DNA of 64,000 nucleotides from Rapana venosa (taxonomy: Eukaryota; Mollusca; Gastropoda; Neogastropoda; Muricidae), in contig CM054155.1 of NCBI GenBank assembly GCA_028751875.1, positions 54,039,244 to 54,103,243 on the forward strand, given 5' to 3'. A model generated the notes under the pieces. That model ran no database searches and was not told where the DNA came from. It saw only the letters and a program-made list of their open reading frames with translations. Below, one piece after another: positions 22,660 through 33,412 of the stretch (position 1 is the stretch's first letter; each line of letters begins with the position of its first letter). A program made the translations under genes and the position numbers.

Positions 22660-23893
22660 AGTAGTCAACATCATTGTGAATTCAGAATTCGAATGCTTAC
22701 TGGCACAAAAGAATTTCTTTTTCTGTTAGTTTTGCTGATGGGGACACTGAAAACGGCGTTCCGAAGGCAACATTTGAAATTCTGGAAACAAAGCATGGGA
22801 AGGATAGGCCAAAATGGCTGTGGCTTTGCGTACAAGCTGCTGATTGCAGAACGACATGAGATCTCTTTGTTTTTCTCGAATTATTTTTTAGCAGATTCTT
22901 ACAATTCTCTGCAGGCCATTCTTGTTTTTGACACTAAGGTTATTGTACCAACAAATGAAAGGAAAACTTTGAACCTCTCTATGTAAGACTTGTAAAACAA
23001 GGAAAGAATCTTTTTGTCTACAACAAATGAGTTCAGTTTCCTCAGAAAATACAGACGTTGTTGTCCCTTTTTGACAATAGCGTCAGTGTTAACGTCCCAG
23101 TTTAACTTGTTGTCAAAAACAGTTCCCAGATACTTATAGTTCAAAACGTTTTCAACCTCTTGATTATGGATAATAATATTCTTAGGAGTATGCCCTGATC
23201 TTCTGAAGTCGATAGGCAGGTCGTTAGTTTTAGAAACATTTAGCTCCAGATAGGCCTCGTCACACCAGTGTACGAACTCGGTGAGGGCTGGACCGTGGTC
23301 TAAGACTGATCCGGATAAGAGGGATAACAGAGCACTATCGTCTGCGAACTTTACCAGAAAGGAATTTCCATAGTTGCTTCTGCAATCATCTGTTTATAGA
23401 ATGTACAGAAGTGGTGAGAGGACGCAACCCTGCGGAGAAACCAGTGCAGGTAAATCTAACCGAAGAAGATATTTTGTTGGCCAAAACACGCTGGGGGTCT
23501 GTTGGGTTAAAAATTTCATCAGCCAACGAACAAGTTGATTGTCTACGTCAAATTTTGAAATTATTTTGTTAACCAGAACGTGAGGCTGCATTGTATTGAA
23601 AGCTGAACTAAAGTCAGCGAACAATATTCTGGCATGAGAGTCAGGTGTTTCCAAGTGGCTATACAACTTGTTCAAAATGAATAGTTTGGCATCTTCGACA
23701 CCCCTTCGAGACCTGTATGCAAATTGCAGTGGGTCAAGGTCTTTCTCTGTAGCAGAAACAATGAGAGATTTTACGATCTTTTCCAGCGTTTTCATCACAA
23801 GAGATGTGAGAGCTACAGGTCTAAAATCGTTAGGCCGAGAAGGATTGGGTTTCTTTGGAAGAGGTATTACATTGGAAGTGGTGAGAGGACGCT
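22660..23893 (-). mobile_element. Rex1-like LINE, RT half, 5' truncated
   Basis: On the minus strand: LIVSATEKDLDPLQFAYRSR and VEDAKLFILNKLYSHLE (RT fingers); ILFADFSSAFNTMQPHVLVN (motif A); SPQGCVLSPLLYIL (motif B); a stop at 23394; then KFADDSALLS (catalytic box, about 23320-23345). Next come NYKYLGTVFDNKLNWDVNTD and KKGQQRLYFLRKLNSF, and a tail ending in RNSFVPVSIRIL near 22690. This order and wording match Rex1-type elements of fish and invertebrates, in the CR1/Jockey superfamily. The endonuclease is missing: the 5' end stops at 23893, directly against the inverted 22-bp satellite. One stop and a frameshift near 22900 inactivate it. Confidence 0.85.
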
Positions 23894-24385
23894 ACAGATG
23901 ATGTTGACAAACGGATTGAATGATGTTGACAGACTGACTGAATGACGTTGGCATACTGCTGCCGAAATAAACTGACTGAATGGTGTTGACCAACTGACTG
24001 AATGATGTTGATAAAATGACTGAATGATTTCGACAAACTTCTGTGTATATAAACTGACTGAATGATGTTGATAAACTGACTGAGTGATGTTGATAAAATG
24101 ACTGGATGATGTTGACAAAATGACTGGATGATGTTGGTAAACTGACTGAGTGATGTTGATAAAATGACTGAGTGATGTTGGTAAACTGACTGGATGATCT
24201 TGATAAAATGACTGAGTGATGTTGATAAAATGACTGGATGATGTTGACAAACTGACTTAATGATGTTGATAAAATGACTGGATGATGTTGATAAAATGAC
24301 TGAGTGATGTTGGTAAACTGACTGAGTGATGTTGATAAAATGACTGGATGATGTTGACAAACTGACTTAATGATGTTAATAATTC
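23893..24385 (-). repeat. 22-bp satellite, inverted arm
   Basis: Units read TGACTGAATGATGTTGACAA on the + strand, the reverse complement of the array to the right. A landmark stretch (23945-24060), with GCATACTGCTGCC, a GGTGTTGACC variant and a TTTCGACAAACTTCTGTG variant, recurs in reverse complement at about 24714-24830. The two arrays therefore form an inverted repeat around 24386-24452. Confidence 0.92.
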
Positions 24386-24452
24386 TCTGCTACAGAGAAA
24401 GACCTTGACCCACTGCAATTTGCATACAGGTCTCGAAGGGGTGTCGAAGTCA
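24386..24452 (+). pseudogene. Inverted 65-bp piece of the Rex1-like LINE
   Basis: The sequence reads CTGCTACAGAGAAAGACCTT and continues to AGGTCTCGAAGGGGTGTCGA. It encodes ATEKDLDPLQFAYRSRRGVE on the + strand. It is the reverse complement of 23696-23760 in the LINE immediately to the left, apparently without change in the part I compared. It forms the spacer of the large inverted repeat. Confidence 0.9.
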
Positions 24453-26265
24453 GTCATTTTATCAACATCATCCAGCCATTTCATCAACATCACTCAGTCA
24501 TTTTATCAACATCATCCAGTCATTTTATCAACATCACTCAGTCATTTTATCAACATCATCCAGTCATTTTATCAACATCACTCAGTCAGTTTATCAACAT
24601 CACTCAGTCATTTTATCAACATCATCCAGTCATTTTATCAACATCATTAAGTCAGTTTGTCAACATCATCCAGTCATTTTATCAACATCACTCAGTCAGT
24701 TTGTCAACATCATTCAGTCAGTTTATATACACAGAAGTTTGTCGAAATCATTCAGTCATTTTATCAACATCATTCAGTCAGTTGGTCAACACCATTCAGT
24801 CAGTTTATTTCGGCAGCAGTATGCCAACGTCATTCAGTCAGTCTGTCAACATCATTCAATCCGTTTGTCAACATCATTCAATCCGTTTGTCAACATCATT
24901 CAATTGTTTTATCAACGTTATTCAGTTATTTCTTATCGGCAGCAGTTAGCATCATTCAGTTAGTTTGTCAACGTAATTCTGCCAGTTTGTCAAAATCATT
25001 CAGTCTGTCAACATCATTCAGTCAGTTTGTCAACATCATTCAGTCACTTTGTTATGTCATTCAGTCTGTTTATATGAGGCAGCAGTTTGTTAACATCAGT
25101 TAACCACTTTGTCAACATCATTAAGTCACTTAACCAACATTATTCAGTCAATTTATCAACATATTTGAATCAGTCTGTCAACATTATTCAGTCAGTTTAT
25201 ATCGGAAGCAGCTTGTCAACATTATTCAGTCACTTTGTCACATCATTCAGTTTGTTTATATGGGGCAGCAGTTTGTCAAAATCTGTCACGCAGTTACTTT
25301 GTCAGCATCATTCAGCAGTTAGCACCATCATTTTGTAAACATTATTCAGTCACTTTTTTCAACAGCATTCAATCACCTTCTCAACATCACTCTGTGCTTT
25401 GTCCACATCATTTAGGCACCTTGTCAGCATCATTAAGTCAATTTGTAAACATCGTTTAGTCAGTTTATATTAGGTAGCAATTGTTGACATCATTCAGTCA
25501 GTTTATATTGGCAGCAGATTGTCGACCTCTTTCAATAAGTTTGTCAACATAATCCAGTCGGTTTGTCAACATAATTCAGTTAGTTTACATAGGCAGCAGT
25601 TTGTCAACATTATCGAGTTAAATTGCCAACAACATTCAGTCAGTTTATCAACATCATTTAATAACTTTATATCAGCAGCAGTTTGTCAACATCATTCCTT
25701 TTAACATCATCCAGTCATTTTACATCGGCAGCACATTCTGAACATCATTCAGTGTGTCAACGCCATTCAGAAACTTTATATCAAGTACAGTCTGTTAACA
25801 TTGCTTAGTAGTTTTTTCAACATCAGTCATACATAAATATTGCACTGGCAGCAGTTTGTCAACATTGTTCAGTCATTTCATCAAAATTTTTCTGTCATTT
25901 TTTCATAACTTTTCAGTCATTTTGTCAACATTGTTTAGTCATTTTGTCACAATTTTCAGTCATTTTGTCATCATTTTTCAGTCATTTTGTTTACATTTTT
26001 CAGTCATTTTATCATCACTGTTTAGTCATCTTGTCATTTTCTCACCATTGTTCAGTCATTTTGTTAACATGTTCAGTCATTTTGTTAATATTATTCAGTC
26101 ATTTTGTCACCATTGTTCAGTCATTTTGTCACCATTTTTCAGTCATTTTGTCAACTTCGTTCAGTCATATTGTCACAATTGTTCAGTCATTTTGTCACCA
26201 TTGTTCAGTCATTTTGTCATCATTGTTCAGTCATTTTGTTAACATCGTTCAGTCGTTTTGTGTAA
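24453..26265 (+). repeat. 22-bp satellite, main + strand array
   Basis: The unit is CAGTCAGTTTGTCAACATCA plus TT, 22 bp. Variants are CATTTTATC near the left end and CATTTTGTCACCATTGTT towards 26.2 kb, so sub-families are segregated along the array. Landmark insertions (GGCAGCAG with TATAT) recur every few units and suggest a higher-order repeat. Because 22 is not a multiple of 3, the reading frame cycles over 66 nt. All three + frames stay open for long stretches, giving spurious proteins of repeated QSVCQHHSV and SFSQFVNII. Confidence 0.95.
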
Positions 26266-26645
26266 CACAAAGGATACCCAGCATGCACCTGAGAGCTCGC
26301 TCAGGCATTGGGCTAAGCTGTTCATGCAATATCTGTCTCAAGAGAAGGTGAGGTGTTCGTGTGTTTGGATCGTTCTGCATGCAGGATGCCTGTACTCTTT
26401 TGGAAAAAAATCGAAACAGGAACCAGCACCAAAAAAAAAAACAACAAGCCCAAACAGATCAGCTGACTTCTTGTCTATTTCATGTACAGAGAAATCACCG
26501 AGATGCAGCAGCGAAGCACGCGCCAAGCGAGTCAGTGGCATGAAGTTAGCGGCCAGAGTGAGTGGTAGTTTTAGAAACAGAAGTGTCCATAATATATTAA
26601 TCTTTATGTAGGTCTATTTTTAATGTGTGGTTCTTTGCTTTCTGG
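26266..26645. other. Unique DNA between satellite and SINE, no gene called
   Basis: A pyrimidine-rich stretch plus ACAG at about 26489 and GTGAGT at about 26559 bracket 68 nt. That length would break the frame of the host gene and holds only one cysteine, so I did not call it. Confidence 0.5.
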
Positions 26646-26649
26646 GGAC

Positions 26650-26897
26650 CAAACAGCATTGAGCGTGGCTACCAGTTGGATGGGTGACCGTATGCGTGCT
26701 TTAGCTTCAGTACAGTCCCCCAGTTCATACAGCTGTAAATGAGTACCTGCCTCTTTAGGGTCAGGGAAGGTAAAGCAGCGAGGGAGAGGAGATGGGCACC
26801 CCCCTCAAAATGCTGACCCCTAGAGAAGTGATGTCTCTGATGCCTCGCTCCCCTATGACCGTATAGGTTATGGGACACCTTTACCTTTTTTAATTGT
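26650..26897 (+). mobile_element. SINE with 5S-rRNA-like promoter region
   Basis: The segment AGCGTGGCTACCAGTTGGAT followed by GGGTGACCGTATGCG closely resembles box C of the 5S rRNA internal promoter (normally ...TTGGATGGG.GACCG). The downstream body has CAGCTGTAAATGAGTACCTG and a GGGTCAGGGAAGGTAA stretch. It ends in TTATGGGACACCTTTACC and T-rich sequence. A 5S-like head with an unrelated body and short tail is the layout of SINE3-type elements. The 5' part of the 5S-like head is missing or diverged. It is not a functional 5S gene. Confidence 0.65.
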
Positions 26898-27329
26898 TTT
26901 CTATGTGTGTGCATTGTTCCCATTCATCGAACAAGAAAAAACTGCTTTATTTTATCCAGTTTGTTTTTTGTTTAAGATTTGGTACGAGTTTTTTGTTATG
27001 GAAAATTAATTTTCCATTGCCTACGTAGCCCTTAGTTGGCAACAAAGGTCAGCTTACCCTGAGAAAAAAGAACAATCTGCCAGTTTGTGTGTGGCTCATA
27101 CAACATCTCAGTTTGCCAGAGGGAGAGAAAGAAGTAGGCATTAGTACCGAAATCAGATCATCGGCATCAGATTTGGAAAGCCTCGGTGCCAAATGGGAAT
27201 ACCGCTTCTAAAGCTTAGATGCAGAAAAACACAAGATGATGTTCAAGCTATCATTTCAAGTTTCCTCGGTTGTTAAGACAATTAAGGCAAACAAAACTTA
27301 AGTTTTGCAGACAGAAAAAACCAAGGCAA
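26898..27329. other. No feature recognised
   Basis: AT-rich, low similarity to anything else in the window. Short frames only. Confidence 0.4.
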
Positions 27330-27560
27330 AACACGTAAATGCGACGTTTTTTCGATGATAGTTCCGAGTCTGATTCTAATATTGAGGACAGAACAGACAA
27401 CAACGATGTTATTTGTGTGAGATTTCGATGATGACAGTAAGCTCAAGGAATGGACAATGAGTTTGATGTTGATGAAGACGAGGTCTAAAAAGTATCAGCA
27501 TTGATCGCAAAGGTAGTCAACTTGCGATTTTCTAAGAAACTGTCCGATAAGGGAGTCAGA
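27330..27560 (+). pseudogene. Decayed coding-like acidic segment, possibly transposase tail
   Basis: One frame reads RRFFDDSSESDSNIEDRTDN then NDVICVRF, followed after a frameshift by DDDSKLKEW and DVDEDE. Acidic serine-rich stretches leading into a DVxCVxC segment occur at the C-terminus of some pogo/Tigger-like transposases in animals, but only one of the expected cysteines is present. There is no catalytic DDE core. I cannot name the family with confidence. Confidence 0.25.
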
Positions 27561-27840
27561 AAGCTATCAAAATATTATTTGTGACCGGCATAGTGTGATT
27601 CAAGATTTTCAAGATCCAAGATGTATTTCAAGAAAACCCTAAGGAGCACATGGAATCCAACAAAGTCACAACTTGCGGACGTGGGCGTGCGAAAAAAACT
27701 CACAACACAAACTAACCCCAAAATGGAAAGCACAAAGGAAAGCACAAACTATGGACATGAAAAGCAAAATACCATTCACATACTGAATAGGCGGGTAAAT
27801 CAACATGATGCCTGAATACATTACCAGCAATCAACTGCAT

Positions 27841-27843
27841 ACT

Positions 27844-27905
<62 letters not shown>

Positions 27906-28260
27906 TTTTCTCTCTCTCTCTCTTCCTCTCTCTCAGCACATCACAGGCAACACAAAGGCATCCATAAGCACACACACATACACACGTGGTTGTGGATCAT
28001 TCACACGCAAAGAAGGTCGCCTTGGCCTGTGTCCAAAACACACATGCACCCATGCACGCACACACGAAGCATTTCAAACAACAGGCAAGGCTAACATTCA
28101 AATGAAAATACAAAGTCCTCTCAATGCAGCTGTATCAATGTGAGTTTGATCTCCCTGTTACAAAAGCACAACCAGTACATAGATACGTGTGCACACATGC
28201 ACACAAATGCGCAGGCACACACACACACTCACACAACACACACATACACGCACAGTGCGG
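27841..28260. repeat. (CT)n followed by scattered (CA)n tracts
   Basis: CT dinucleotides run from 27841 to about 27935. CA-rich tracts follow at about 27970-28060 and 28185-28255. No gene; from 28261 to 28610 I see nothing. Confidence 0.9.
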
Positions 28261-28609
28261 GTGCTAGTACGCTCACACACAATGACATGGCCATTCAAGT
28301 CTATACCAACAAAGGAAATTAAAGTATCCCTAGCATGTAACAAAATGCACTTGTCTCAGCTATAAAGATGAATCAAATCAACAGGTTTTCACGATTTCTT
28401 TGAGCAATTTTATAACTTTGATAAGCAAGGATTTATTTGAGGAACTAAACAATTCATGGAACTTCATAACATTTGGGTTTTTTTTATATCTTCGGATAAA
28501 TTTGCTTCTTAAATACACAAAGATATGACATTTGAACAGATAATGGGACTAATCACCTAGCTCGTTTTCACCACATTTGTCACAGACTATCTTTGCTCTG
28601 GGAGCATAA

Positions 28610-29338
28610 ATTGTGTGTCATCGTCAACGATCTTTCGGATTCCGAATCCTTGGGGGCACCTTCGAAGCTTTGTCAACCATCTTTTTCCAGTCCTCTCGTC
28701 TCTCAGCCGCCCTCAGGGTGTCTCTCAGCTCCATGTCTGTCCACTCTCGAATGTTGTCCTCCCATCTCCTTTGTCTGCCTCTTCTTCTTCCTCCCCTCAC
28801 TGTGCCTTGTAGGACTGTTTTAGCAAGACCAGAGGAGCGTGTGACATGACCAAACCACTTCAATTTTCGTTGTCTTATGAGTGTTTGAAGGTCAGTATAG
28901 GTCCCAAATTAATTGCGGATGCATCTCTTGACTTCTTCATTCATGATGTGGTCTTTGTATGAGATGCTTAAGAGTCTTCGGAAGCACCTCATTTCTACAG
29001 CTCTTGTTCTTCTCTCTAAGTCGCTGTGAGGGTCCATGATTCACATGCATATAAGAAGATTGACATGACCAGAGAGTGCATCAGTCTGATTTTGGAACTG
29101 ATGGTGGTGTTTTTGTTGCTCCAGATGGGTTTGAGCTTGGTCATTGTGGCTGTGGTCTCGGCAAGTCGTGATAGTATTTCTGGTTTTGATCCCTCGTCTT
29201 TTACGATAGATCCCAAATATTTAAATCAGTGAACATTTTCAAGTTTCTGGTCTTTATTTTTTTTTCTAATGTGAACTTGCTGTTTGTCATCACTTTTGTT
29301 TTTTCCCTGCTGATTTCCATACCACATTGTGTGTGCTG
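28610..29338 (-). mobile_element. RTE LINE, 3' fragment
   Basis: The minus strand gives YLGSIVKDEGSKPEILSRL (29140-29216), then SKIRLMHSLVMSIFLYACES. After frameshifts it gives MKWFGHVTRSSGLAKTVLQG, GRQRRWEDNIREWTDM and VPPRIRNPKD (28624-28863). This is the thumb and C-terminal tail of RTE-type ORF2, aligned in order with the copy at 36.7-37.35 kb, where WFGHVTRHN, TVLQGT and DNIREWTRM are equivalent. It is 5' truncated near 29338. The sequences differ enough to be a separate RTE family or an old copy. No readable target-site duplication. Confidence 0.85.
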
Positions 29339-29348
29339 ACTTTAAACA

Positions 29349-29594
29349 GTGAGGTATGGAAAGCAGTGCCAACCCCTACCAAGAAGAGTGTTCACTGATG
29401 GGAACATACACAGTGTGGAGTTTTGCTTTGCCAGCTCCAAGTGCTGTCACAGACTGAAACAAGAAGTGCTTTGGGGCCATGAACGTGATGAAGAGAAACA
29501 ACAAACATCAGGCCTAATTAATTGTCAGTCTCACTCACCCATGGAGGATGAGGTGAGTCCATTTTATACTTCACTCCCAAAGTTATTTTCATAA
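29349..29594 (+). CDS. Open frame of unknown identity (81 codons)
   Basis: The frame contains GKQCQPLPRR, SVEFCFASSKCCHRLKQEV and QTSGLINCQSH. It is bounded by an AACAG acceptor-like site at 29349 and a GAGGTGAGT donor-like site at 29552, an exon-like span of 203 nt. That span would run from phase 1 to phase 0 and does not fit the phase 1-1 pattern of the host gene. It lies just upstream of the DIRS element and could be part of its first ORF. I do not recognise a domain. Confidence 0.3.
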   Translation: MRYGKQCQPLPRRVFTDGNIHSVEFCFASSKCCHRLKQEVLWGHERDEEKQQTSGLINCQSHSPMEDEVSPFYTSLPKLFS

Positions 29595-29754
29595 TAGAAA
29601 ACAGAGGCAAACCTATTTATTGCTGGCAAGCTACAATTATTTTTTAATCAGTGGGAAGTTCGGATTTTTTTGGTTTATCAAAAGGGCTAGAAATAGAACT
29701 TAACTGTGGTCCTTGATCGTTTGACACAAAGTTTCCTACCTCAACCATGTTAAA

Positions 29755-31440
29755 CAAAAATAGAAATGGGTGCCATTGATAAAGAGATTGAAAAATTAGA
29801 CCAAATATGTGTCGTTTCCAAATGTGTGTTTGAATCCATATTAACCACCTATCTTTACCCACCCTTTGAAGTATGGCACACACAGAGTGATCTCGAATTA
29901 AAAACCGTTAAATAAGGAAATCACCTATCATCATTTCAAGATAGACACATTACAGTCTGCCCTCAAGCTTATTACAAAAGATTTTTATGGCATCAATAGA
30001 TTTAAAGGATGCTTACTAATCAGCTCCCATATGGCCAGAAAATAGAAAGCTGCCCAGGTTCAGCTGGAAAAATGAATTATTGGGATTCAATTCTTTGCCC
30101 AAGGTCATAGCTATGGCACCAAGAAAATTCACAAAAATGTTGAAACCTGATTTTGCTTGCTTGATAGAGAAAGGTTATGTTTCATCGTCCTATCTTGATG
30201 ATTCTCTATTGACAGGAAGACTAATCAATATCTTGGTGTTATTATTGATTCCAAGAATACATCTGGTGTTATGAAAAAAGAGCAGAAAGAAACATTGAAT
30301 CTACGTAGTTTGCAGCTGCTGAAGAAGGAGCAGGTACCTATCAATGAAGTTCCTAATGTTGTAGGTATGATGGTTGCCAGCTTCACAGCTGTGAGATATG
30401 GACAATTGTACTACCATCACGTAGAAGATGACAAGAAACTTGCACTGAAATATAGTAGAGGGAACATTGACGGTCTCATGAGTCTTTCTTCTCCTGCAAG
30501 AAAGGAACTGTTATAGCGGATTGAGAATTTTGACAGTGCCTCCAGTTCTGTGTCTGATCCACAGCCTGGAGTGACTATTACATAAGATATCAGTAAGGAG
30601 GGTTGTGGATGTTTATTCCAGGACTGATGCTCCTTTGGTGCATGACTCCTTGTTAAAGCAGACTACCATATCAATTATCTTGAACTTAAAGCACTTAAGA
30701 AATTATTTTGCTTTGCAGTGTTTTGAGGAAGATGGCAGGTAAAGCAGTTCAGGTTTTGACAAACAACACTACAGCTATTGCTTTTATTAAACATTTAGGT
30801 ACCAGTCATTCCCATCATGCAATGACATTACACAGCACAACTCAGTCAAGGGTCCAGGGCCCAGTGCTTAAATTAGCCCCTTCCTTTTACCAAGTCCAAG
30901 TGTAGTCAGCACCAGCTGGGATGAGATGGCTAGTAGCTGAGAGGAGATGAAATTGGGGGAAATTGAGAGTTGTGAATACTTCCACTATGTGGGAATGGTG
31001 TACTGCCAAGAATGTATGTCTTCCAACAGCATTTATACCATGGAGAGACAATATGGCAGCTGATTCAGAATCCAGAAAAATAAACATGGATTCTGAAATG
31101 AAGCTCAACATTGGCATGCTACATTACACACTTTCACATTTTCATGCCAAAACTTCTGTGGATTTATTTGCCTCTAGGATAGACAAGCAGTTTGCATGTT
31201 ATATCAGTTACACGCCTGAACCAGTAACTTATGCAGTGGATGCCTTTTCAATTTCATGAAAATTCATTGAGTTCTGTGCATTTCCTACTGTCGTTGTAAT
31301 ATCCAAAAAATATTCCAAGAACAGACCACAGACATATTGATTGTCCTGAGCTGGTAAACACAAGCCGGATGACAAGTCCTGTCCAGGATGCTGATAGCAG
31401 AAACTGTTCCCCTTCCAACAGCCTAGGATATCTTTCTTCC
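29755..31440 (+). pseudogene. DIRS reverse transcriptase and RNase H
   Basis: The palm is readable across frames: WHQ-I-RML near 29985 corresponds to motif A; FNSLPKVIAMAPRKFTKMLK (30085-30145) is the segment around motif B; and SYLDDSLLTGRL (30187-30225) is the YxDD box. Next come LQLLKKEQVPINEV and VGMMVASFTAVRYGQLYYHH, typical of the DIRS connection. RNase H-like parts are VQVLTNNTTAIAFIKHLGT (30740-30800) and AFIPWRDNMAADSESRKIN (31030-31085), then ASRIDKQFACYISYTPEPVT and DAFSIS near 31255. Stops lie between most blocks. Confidence 0.85.
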
Positions 31441-31483
31441 AAGCCATCCATGCCAGATACATCCCCTTGTAAAAAAAAAAAAG

Positions 31484-32454
31484 GTGGAGGATCCTACATC
31501 TTTTGGCATGCAGAATATCAAGGAAAGGCTTAGAGAGAAAGTATTGACAGATACTGCAGCAGATCTAATTTTGGAATCCTGGCGACCAGCATCTCGGGTT
31601 GCATATAATTGCTACATTAAAAAGTGGAAAAACTATGCCCACCATGATTGTTTAGATAAGTATACAATTCACACTGTAAATACAACAAATGTTCTTGCTT
31701 TCCTTGCTTTTATGTACTCTGAAGGTGCAGGCTATAGTGTGGTAAATAGTACAAGAGGTGCTTTGAGTGCTTTGAGTTTCTCCAGGCGTTACCAATGGAC
31801 ACTAAATAGATTCCCATCTTGACATTTGTAGAATATTAAAAGGAGTGTTTGAAAACTCCCAGCACTACCAAAGTACCAAGAAGCATGCAATATAGATAAT
31901 GTTTTGGAAAATTCGTTAGAGTGGCCAAAAATGCCTGATCTGAAACACAGTTGACTTTGAGAACTGTAATGTTATTGTCCCTCTTAACTGGACAAAGAGG
32001 TTATGCATTTAAAAATCGATGTACTGAAAGTGCATGATATTAAACTGTATCCCAACATATGTGTATTTATTCATATGAGAAACAGAAGCATACAAAGCCA
32101 GGTGTCCACACAGAGCCAGCACATATCTTGTCATTCCCTAACAATGATAAACTGTGTTGGTGAAACATCTTCACAGCTATCCAGAGTTTACAAGAGAGCT
32201 GTGGGAATGCTCAGAACTGTTTATCAGATTTATTAAGCCTTATGACCCAATTTGCAGGGACACGTTTTTCTCGTTGGGTAAAAGCCGTTCTTGAAATGGC
32301 AGGCATAGATACCTCAAAATATGGAAGCCACAGTACACATGCTGCCAGTACCAGTGCAGCTGCCAGTCATGGTGCATGCCTTGTGTCAACCATGAAGGCA
32401 GCAGGCTGGAGTAGTCAGAAAAGTTTTTTTGTAAATATTATAACAAAGCTGTGA
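31484..32454 (+). pseudogene. DIRS tyrosine recombinase
   Basis: The N-terminal DNA-binding part (31484-31822) has LILESWRPASRVAYNCYIKK and NVLAFLAFMYSEGAGYSVVN followed by TRGALSAL. The catalytic C-terminal part (32242-32454) has RFSRWVKAVLEMAGID and GSHSTHAASTSAAASHG, then MKAAGWSSQKSFF. In the family, the HxxR box around HSTRAA supplies catalytic residues. Here the arginine position reads histidine, and the tyrosine expected after the KAAGW segment is not evident (FFVN). The middle section (31823-32240) is full of stops. The enzyme is inactive. Confidence 0.85.
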
Positions 32455-32460
32455 CTCTAA

Positions 32461-33112
32461 ACTTTGGACTGTCGGTTTTGGACACCTACCTTTCAAAACA
32501 ATCATGTGTCATATCTGATTTGGGTTTTATTGTACATAGTGAGTCTTCACTGAACAAAGCTTCATCGATTTGTTGCAGACTTGCTTTTCATTGGATGAGG
32601 TATGTTGGATGTGTCTTGTAATTTGGTGTAGATGTATGTCCACTGGTTTGCTAAAGTCTCGCGTGATTTGTCTGTACGAGAAATACATGAGAAATAATGT
32701 TATAATTAAAATAGGCTTAAGTCTAGGAAGGTGGAGTTTAATTACGATTATTTTGAATCTATTGGAATGAAGAGAATATACACGCCCTCCCCAATGATTT
32801 GTGATAATCCTGATGAAAATACACTCCTTTTTGTAAGTCTAGTGGACACATATGGTAAACACTTACTGCCTTGGCGTGCGCTCCAATGCTGCATTTCGCG
32901 CAATTACTCTTTCTTTCAATAGTTGCAAAATAAATCTAATTAAACTGCACATTTCTGGCGTAAGCCTAGTTTAATTATAAGATTATTTTGAATTCGTTTG
33001 ATTGTGTAAATGTGTGTGTAGTGTGGGAACACACGCCACAAAAAGTGGAATGACAAACAGACAGATGCACGGATAGAAAAGAGATTGGTACATAAAGTGT
33101 TTGTCTTTGCAG
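32461..33112. other. Intron, no gene seen
   Basis: AT-rich sequence between the DIRS element and the next exon. It contains a pyrimidine-rich acceptor tract ending in TTTGTCTTTGCAG at 33112. No other feature recognised. Confidence 0.5.
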
Positions 33113-33196
33113 AGATTTCCATTGGCGAAAGCTGTAATACCGAAGAAGATCAGTGTGTTTCCGGGTCATGCAGTGATGATGACAATAATACATGCA
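33113..33196 (+). CDS. Host gene internal exon 2: Cys-rich EB-like module
   Basis: The exon is 84 nt, preceded by TTTGTCTTTGCAG and followed by GTGAGT. It is phase 1 at both ends (2 nt, 27 codons, 1 nt). The peptide is ISIGESCNTEEDQCVSGSC then SDDDNNTC, spacing C-x6-C-x4-C-x7-C. It parallels the exon at 19564: a short hydrophobic lead-in, then G-x-S-C, an acidic loop, Q-C and a G-S-x-C turn. Splicing exon 1 to this one makes a lysine codon at the junction with no stop. The intron that follows is about 6.6 kb. Confidence 0.78.
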
Positions 33197-33213
33197 GTGA
33201 GTATGGGATCTAA

Positions 33214-33367
33214 CATTGACATCACCATCATTATCATAATCATCAACATCATCATCATCACCATCATTATAATTATTGTTCTCATCGTCATAACCGTCGT
33301 CGTTATCATCATCATCACCACCACCACCACGACCTCCACAAACAACACAATGATCATGATCACGATT

Positions 33368-33412
<45 letters not shown>

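Larger units (their letters stand above)
29755..32460 (+). mobile_element. DIRS-type retrotransposon, decayed
   Basis: In order on the + strand: an RT palm, an RNase H region and a tyrosine recombinase. This combination defines DIRS-like elements, which integrate by recombinase instead of an integrase. Frames are broken by many stops and frameshifts. The split direct or inverted terminal repeats that DIRS elements carry were not found by eye, so both ends are approximate. Confidence 0.85.

Noticed and set aside
23830..25103. Proteins of repeated QSVCQHHSV and SFSQFVNII on both strands
   Set aside because: They arise from the 22-bp satellite, whose frame cycles every 66 nt. Matching proteins on opposite strands reflect the inverted repeat.
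26490..26558. Possible exon between ACAG and GTGAGT
   Set aside because: The 68-nt length runs from phase 1 to phase 0, would break the reading frame into the next exon, and holds only one cysteine.
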